A stretch of 64,000 nt of DNA from JAHEZL01 sp046074525 (GTDB lineage Bacteria > Bacteroidota > Bacteroidia > Flavobacteriales_C > GCA-002722245). This document shows, in pieces, positions 61,026 through 64,000 of the stretch. The stretch is taken from assembly GCA_046074525.1 (NCBI GenBank), contig JBJTOK010000036.1, positions 62,001 through 126,000 on the forward strand, read 5' to 3'. A program made the translations under genes and the position numbers. Positions within the stretch are counted from its first letter, which is position 1. The number at the start of each line of letters is the position of its first letter. The notes beneath the pieces are model-generated. The model worked only from the letters and a program-made list of their open reading frames with translations. It was not told the origin of the DNA and did not search any database.

Positions 61026-62723
61026 CTACAAAAGTATATCCTTAATATCCATCTGCATATTCGATTTTCCCTTGTAATTATTGGTATTCAGGGAGAAACA
61101 TGCACTGATTATCTGCCCTGCGGAAATAGCCGGACAAAAGTGTCCCATCTTGAAAGCAACACCAGGAATTTTTCTTTCGGGATAAGTATTGTCGGCGAGC
61201 AATACGCGCAAATGATCGGTGCCTACCACACGAGATTCACCAACATCCACTAAGTTTCCTGCAGCGAATAAAGGGGCTTCATTGCCTGGACCAAAGGGTT
61301 CGAATTGGCGAAGGATGCGGTAAAATCTCTCGTCGATGTCGTTGAGGTTCAAGCGCGCTTCTATCCTCAGCTTTGGGATAAGTAAATCAGGATGAATTTT
61401 TTGCGTGATAACAGCTTCCAGTTTTGTTTTGAAAGCTTCAAAATTTTCGGGTAATAAGGTAACGCCTGCTGCGTGATCGTGGCCGCCAAATTGCTCCAGC
61501 AGATGCGCACATTCTTCAATAGCTTCAAGGATATTAAAGCCTTTCACCGAACGAGCACTGCCGGTGATTTTTCCATCGGCTTGTGTGAGCACCAAAGTGG
61601 GGCGGTAATATTGATCCTGCAGGCGTGATGCAACAATTCCTACAACGCCTTTGTGCCAGTTCGGATTGAAAACAATGGTGCTGTTTTGTGTGCGTTCGTT
61701 TTTCAAAAGAGTAAGCGCTTCCTCGGTGGTTTGCTTTTCGGTATTTTTTCGTTCTTCGTTGTACTTATGGATATCGTCGGCCAAAGAATTACGCAATGCG
61801 TCATCATTGCTGATAAGTAAATCTACTACGTGCATGGCAGAGTACATGCGGCCCGCAGCGTTAATGCGCGGACCAATACCGTAACCCACATCCATCATCG
61901 TGAGTTCGCCTTCGCGATTGGCAATGCGGATAATGTTCTTCAATCCAGGCAGCGGATTGCTGTTCAGTTTTTTCAATCCGAAATACGCCATTACCCTGTT
62001 TTCTCCAATCATTGGCACCATGTCGGCACCGATGCTCACTGCTACCAGATCAAGGAACTGCAGGTAATTTTCTTCATCAATTTGATGTTTTTCACAATAA
62101 GCCTGCAGCAGTTTAAATCCCACGCCGGCACCAGATAAATGCTGGAATGGATAAGTGCAATCTTTTCTTTTTGGGTTGAGTAATGCTGCTGCATCGGGAA
62201 GATTTTCGGCCGGATTATGGTGATCACAAATGATGAAATCAATGCCCATTTCTTTCGCTTTTGCAACGTGTTCAATAGAGCGCGTTCCGCAATCAAGAGC
62301 AATAATTAAAGTAAAATCATTGTCTTTCGCGAAATCCATGGCAGCAAAGGAAATTCCGTAGCCTTCCTTGTAGCGGTCGGGAATATAATACGCTAAATTT
62401 TCAGTGAACTTTTTCAGGAAAAGGTACGTCATGGCAACGGAAGTAGTGCCGTCAACATCGTAATCGCCGAAGACCAGTATTTTTTCATTGCTGGTAATCG
62501 CCTCGTGCAGTCGGGCTACCGCCTTATCCATATCCTTCAATAAAAAAGGATCGTGCAGACTTTTTAAACTGGGACGGAAAAATTTCCTGGCTTCTTCAAA
62601 ATTTTGAACACCACGATGGGCGAGCAATCTGGCAAGAACGGGATGAATACCCAGTGCATCCGACAGCTCTTTTACAGTAGCTTTGTCGGCGTCCTCATGA
62701 TCTTCCCAAATTTTCTTTGCCAT
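61026..62723 (-). CDS. recJ: Single-stranded-DNA-specific exonuclease RecJ
   Basis: A 565-residue DHH-family 5'-3' exonuclease for recombination and repair. Motif I 'VFGDYDVDGTTSVAM', 'IALDCGTRS', the namesake 'ICDHHNP', and the later 'GGHDHAAGVTL' of the DHHA1 domain are intact, followed by an OB-fold. The length is typical. It converges on rodA across the repeat island, and its start is divergent from the lipoprotein gene at 62780. Confidence 0.96.
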   Translation of the reverse strand: MAKKIWEDHEDADKATVKELSDALGIHPVLARLLAHRGVQNFEEARKFFRPSLKSLHDPFLLKDMDKAVARLHEAITSNEKILVFGDYDVDGTTSVAMTYLFLKKFTENLAYYIPDRYKEGYGISFAAMDFAKDNDFTLIIALDCGTRSIEHVAKAKEMGIDFIICDHHNPAENLPDAAALLNPKRKDCTYPFQHLSGAGVGFKLLQAYCEKHQIDEENYLQFLDLVAVSIGADMVPMIGENRVMAYFGLKKLNSNPLPGLKNIIRIANREGELTMMDVGYGIGPRINAAGRMYSAMHVVDLLISNDDALRNSLADDIHKYNEERKNTEKQTTEEALTLLKNERTQNSTIVFNPNWHKGVVGIVASRLQDQYYRPTLVLTQADGKITGSARSVKGFNILEAIEECAHLLEQFGGHDHAAGVTLLPENFEAFKTKLEAVITQKIHPDLLIPKLRIEARLNLNDIDERFYRILRQFEPFGPGNEAPLFAAGNLVDVGESRVVGTDHLRVLLADNTYPERKIPGVAFKMGHFCPAISAGQIISACFSLNTNNYKGKSNMQMDIKDILL

Positions 62724-62779
62724 ATAATTGCCTTAACTTCGAAGCTTAAAGATCACTTTTTTTTGCGACAAGAACGAAC

Positions 62780-63190
62780 ATGAAATATTTGAATTTTTTT
62801 GTTGTTTTAATGCTCCTGGCGGCTTGCGATGGCAACTTGTCTACATCTTCTTCCACCGATTTGAAGGGCACATGGATTTTTACTTCCGTTAAGCAGTCGA
62901 GCAATGTGTCCGGATATTTTCCCGATAATCGTTACGGTAAGTACAAGTACCTGGATTTGTACCAGAATGGCAAGGGATCATTGTGGGGTGGTAATAATTT
63001 GTGGGATGGTGCAGTGAACTGGAAAGAAAAGGAAAAATGGGTGGAACTGCAGGCCAAAGACAGTTCGGCTGTGTTTATGGAAATGGAAAAATTCACTATT
63101 GATTCGGTATCGGATAAATATATGCACATGTTGCATATCGCGTATTATCATGATACAACGGTGACGAAGGAGTTTTTTTTGAAGAAGTGA
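62780..63190 (+). CDS. Lipoprotein of unknown function
   Basis: A 136-residue protein with a lipoprotein signal, 'FFVVLMLLAAC' (Cys16), and a compact domain with 'LKGTWIFTSVKQSS' at its start and 'WKEKEKWVELQ' further on, the general look of a lipocalin-like 'GTW' fold. It is too diverged to assign. The next lipoprotein gene begins directly after it. Confidence 0.75.
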   Translation: MKYLNFFVVLMLLAACDGNLSTSSSTDLKGTWIFTSVKQSSNVSGYFPDNRYGKYKYLDLYQNGKGSLWGGNNLWDGAVNWKEKEKWVELQAKDSSAVFMEMEKFTIDSVSDKYMHMLHIAYYHDTTVTKEFFLKK

Positions 63191-63192
63191 TT

Positions 63193-63843
63193 ATGAAGCT
63201 ATTATCAATCGTTTTTGTCTCAATTATCCTTTATTCCTGCGGGGAGAGAGAAGTTTTGAAAGTGAACGTTTCTCCTTTAAGGGCAATGGAAGAACCAGTT
63301 AGAAGTTGCAGTGATTACTTATCGATGTTTCATCCTTTTTCTTCTGATACTTTTAAAATCGAATCCCCTGATCAGGAGGAAAGTCAGAGCAAGAATCCTT
63401 TTTTTGGCAGGGAGTTAGCGTCTTCTCTTTATTCATTTATTGATACTACTGTTATTCAAAGGACTGATGGCGCATCTAAGGTTTTTGCCTGCTTTAAAAG
63501 AAAATTATCCGATGGTAACTATCTTCTTATTATGAGAACTCCGGGGGAATACTGGGAAAGTACTATTGAGCTTTTTGTTTTTGATTCTCTTGCACAGAAG
63601 AATATAGCGCATCTTGAAGTGGCTGAAAGTTGGGGTGATGCAGGAGATTCAATGGTTAAACGATCTTATTTGATGAAGGAGAATAATAAATATCGACTCA
63701 TTTTGTTCAGGTACGATTGTTTTTTTGATCAAACTGAATGCACAGATAGCGTGAGCTTTTATGAGATCGGTGACCATATTTCCCTCATTAAAGCATCTCT
63801 ATTTGATTCCAGTGCAGCCTATAGTCGGTTACTAAGGCATTAA
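63193..63843 (+). CDS. Lipoprotein of unknown function
   Basis: A 216-residue protein with a lipoprotein signal, 'LLSIVFVSIILYSC', from ATG 63193 (a GTG two codons earlier is in frame and would overlap the preceding stop). The mature part has two Cys pairs and mixed strands with no recognisable motif. It is probably co-transcribed with the lipoprotein before it. The remaining 157 bp of the window hold nothing I can support. Confidence 0.7.
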   Translation: MKLLSIVFVSIILYSCGEREVLKVNVSPLRAMEEPVRSCSDYLSMFHPFSSDTFKIESPDQEESQSKNPFFGRELASSLYSFIDTTVIQRTDGASKVFACFKRKLSDGNYLLIMRTPGEYWESTIELFVFDSLAQKNIAHLEVAESWGDAGDSMVKRSYLMKENNKYRLILFRYDCFFDQTECTDSVSFYEIGDHISLIKASLFDSSAAYSRLLRH

Positions 63844-64000
63844 AGTAGAAGACTTTTAAGTCACTCATTAACCAAAAAATGTTTCTCTATTGCCTTTTAA
63901 GTGCAAAGAATGGAAACATCCTTAGAAATCAAACATTTGAAAATCAATTATTTAAAATTTGCAATTCTTGTTTTACAAACGCAAAGCAGTAACAATGTAA

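Overview
The window reads as chromosome of a member of the Bacteroidota. The grounds are: starts that mostly lack Shine-Dalgarno sequences, promoter matches of the Bacteroidota type (TTG-N20-TAnnTTTG, clearest at 9445-9475 and 34393-34423), and a characteristic gene set (agmatine deiminase of the peptidyl-arginine-deiminase fold, AsnS, sigma-54, RodA/PBP2/MreBCD with a long RodA, lipoproteins, ECF sigma with a long anti-sigma protein). I cannot name the genus from sequence alone.

Region 1 (about 1-27.2 kb) is accessory and is the interesting part: a large RiPP cluster that I read as a lasso-peptide locus. It holds two PqqD-like leader-recognition proteins (B1), one clear transglutaminase-like leader peptidase (B2), two asparagine-synthetase-like macrolactam synthetases (C), one ABC exporter (D), and two small precursor genes missed by ordinary gene-length cut-offs: A1 (9498-9665, +, 55 aa) and A2 (27106-27219, -, 37 aa). 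The predicted cores are LRPDRGPDGETRWTDCTSA (Leu1-Asp8 ring) and SNPTPNVRETAEFKS (Ser1-Glu9 ring). Around them sit an unusual number of candidate tailoring genes: a tryptophan halogenase, six Fe(II)/2-oxoglutarate or JmjC oxygenases, an HPr-kinase-like enzyme of the kind that phosphorylates the C-terminal Ser of paeninodin, two intact sulfotransferases and one broken one, two methyltransferases, a Cys-cluster protein, an acyltransferase-SGNH fusion, and an MBOAT/SGNH pair at the left edge. A three-gene cassette (small membrane-anchored protein, HTTM membrane protein, sulfotransferase) occurs twice, with the sulfotransferase decayed in one copy.

Region 2 (27.2-41 kb): agmatine deiminase; an ECF sigma factor with a 747-aa anti-sigma-like partner; a small operon headed by asnS; and a TetR-controlled TolC/MFP/RND efflux operon ending at a strong terminator.

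Region 3 (41-52.3 kb): a frameshifted secreted-protein gene beside a repeat-rich gap, dxs, an outer-membrane-barrel-like protein, a large secreted protein, rpoN with a PAP2-like membrane protein, and an rnpA-yidD-ctp-O-antigen-ligase-like operon.

Region 4 (52.3-64 kb): yebC, purH, the cell-shape operon mreB-mreC-mreD-mrdA-rodA, recJ, and two lipoproteins. Between the convergent rodA and recJ lies a 480-bp gene-free island made of two inverted, diverged copies of a roughly 190-bp repeat. Several smaller dispersed repeats occur in the gaps of regions 2-4. I saw no tRNA, rRNA, CRISPR array or transposase.
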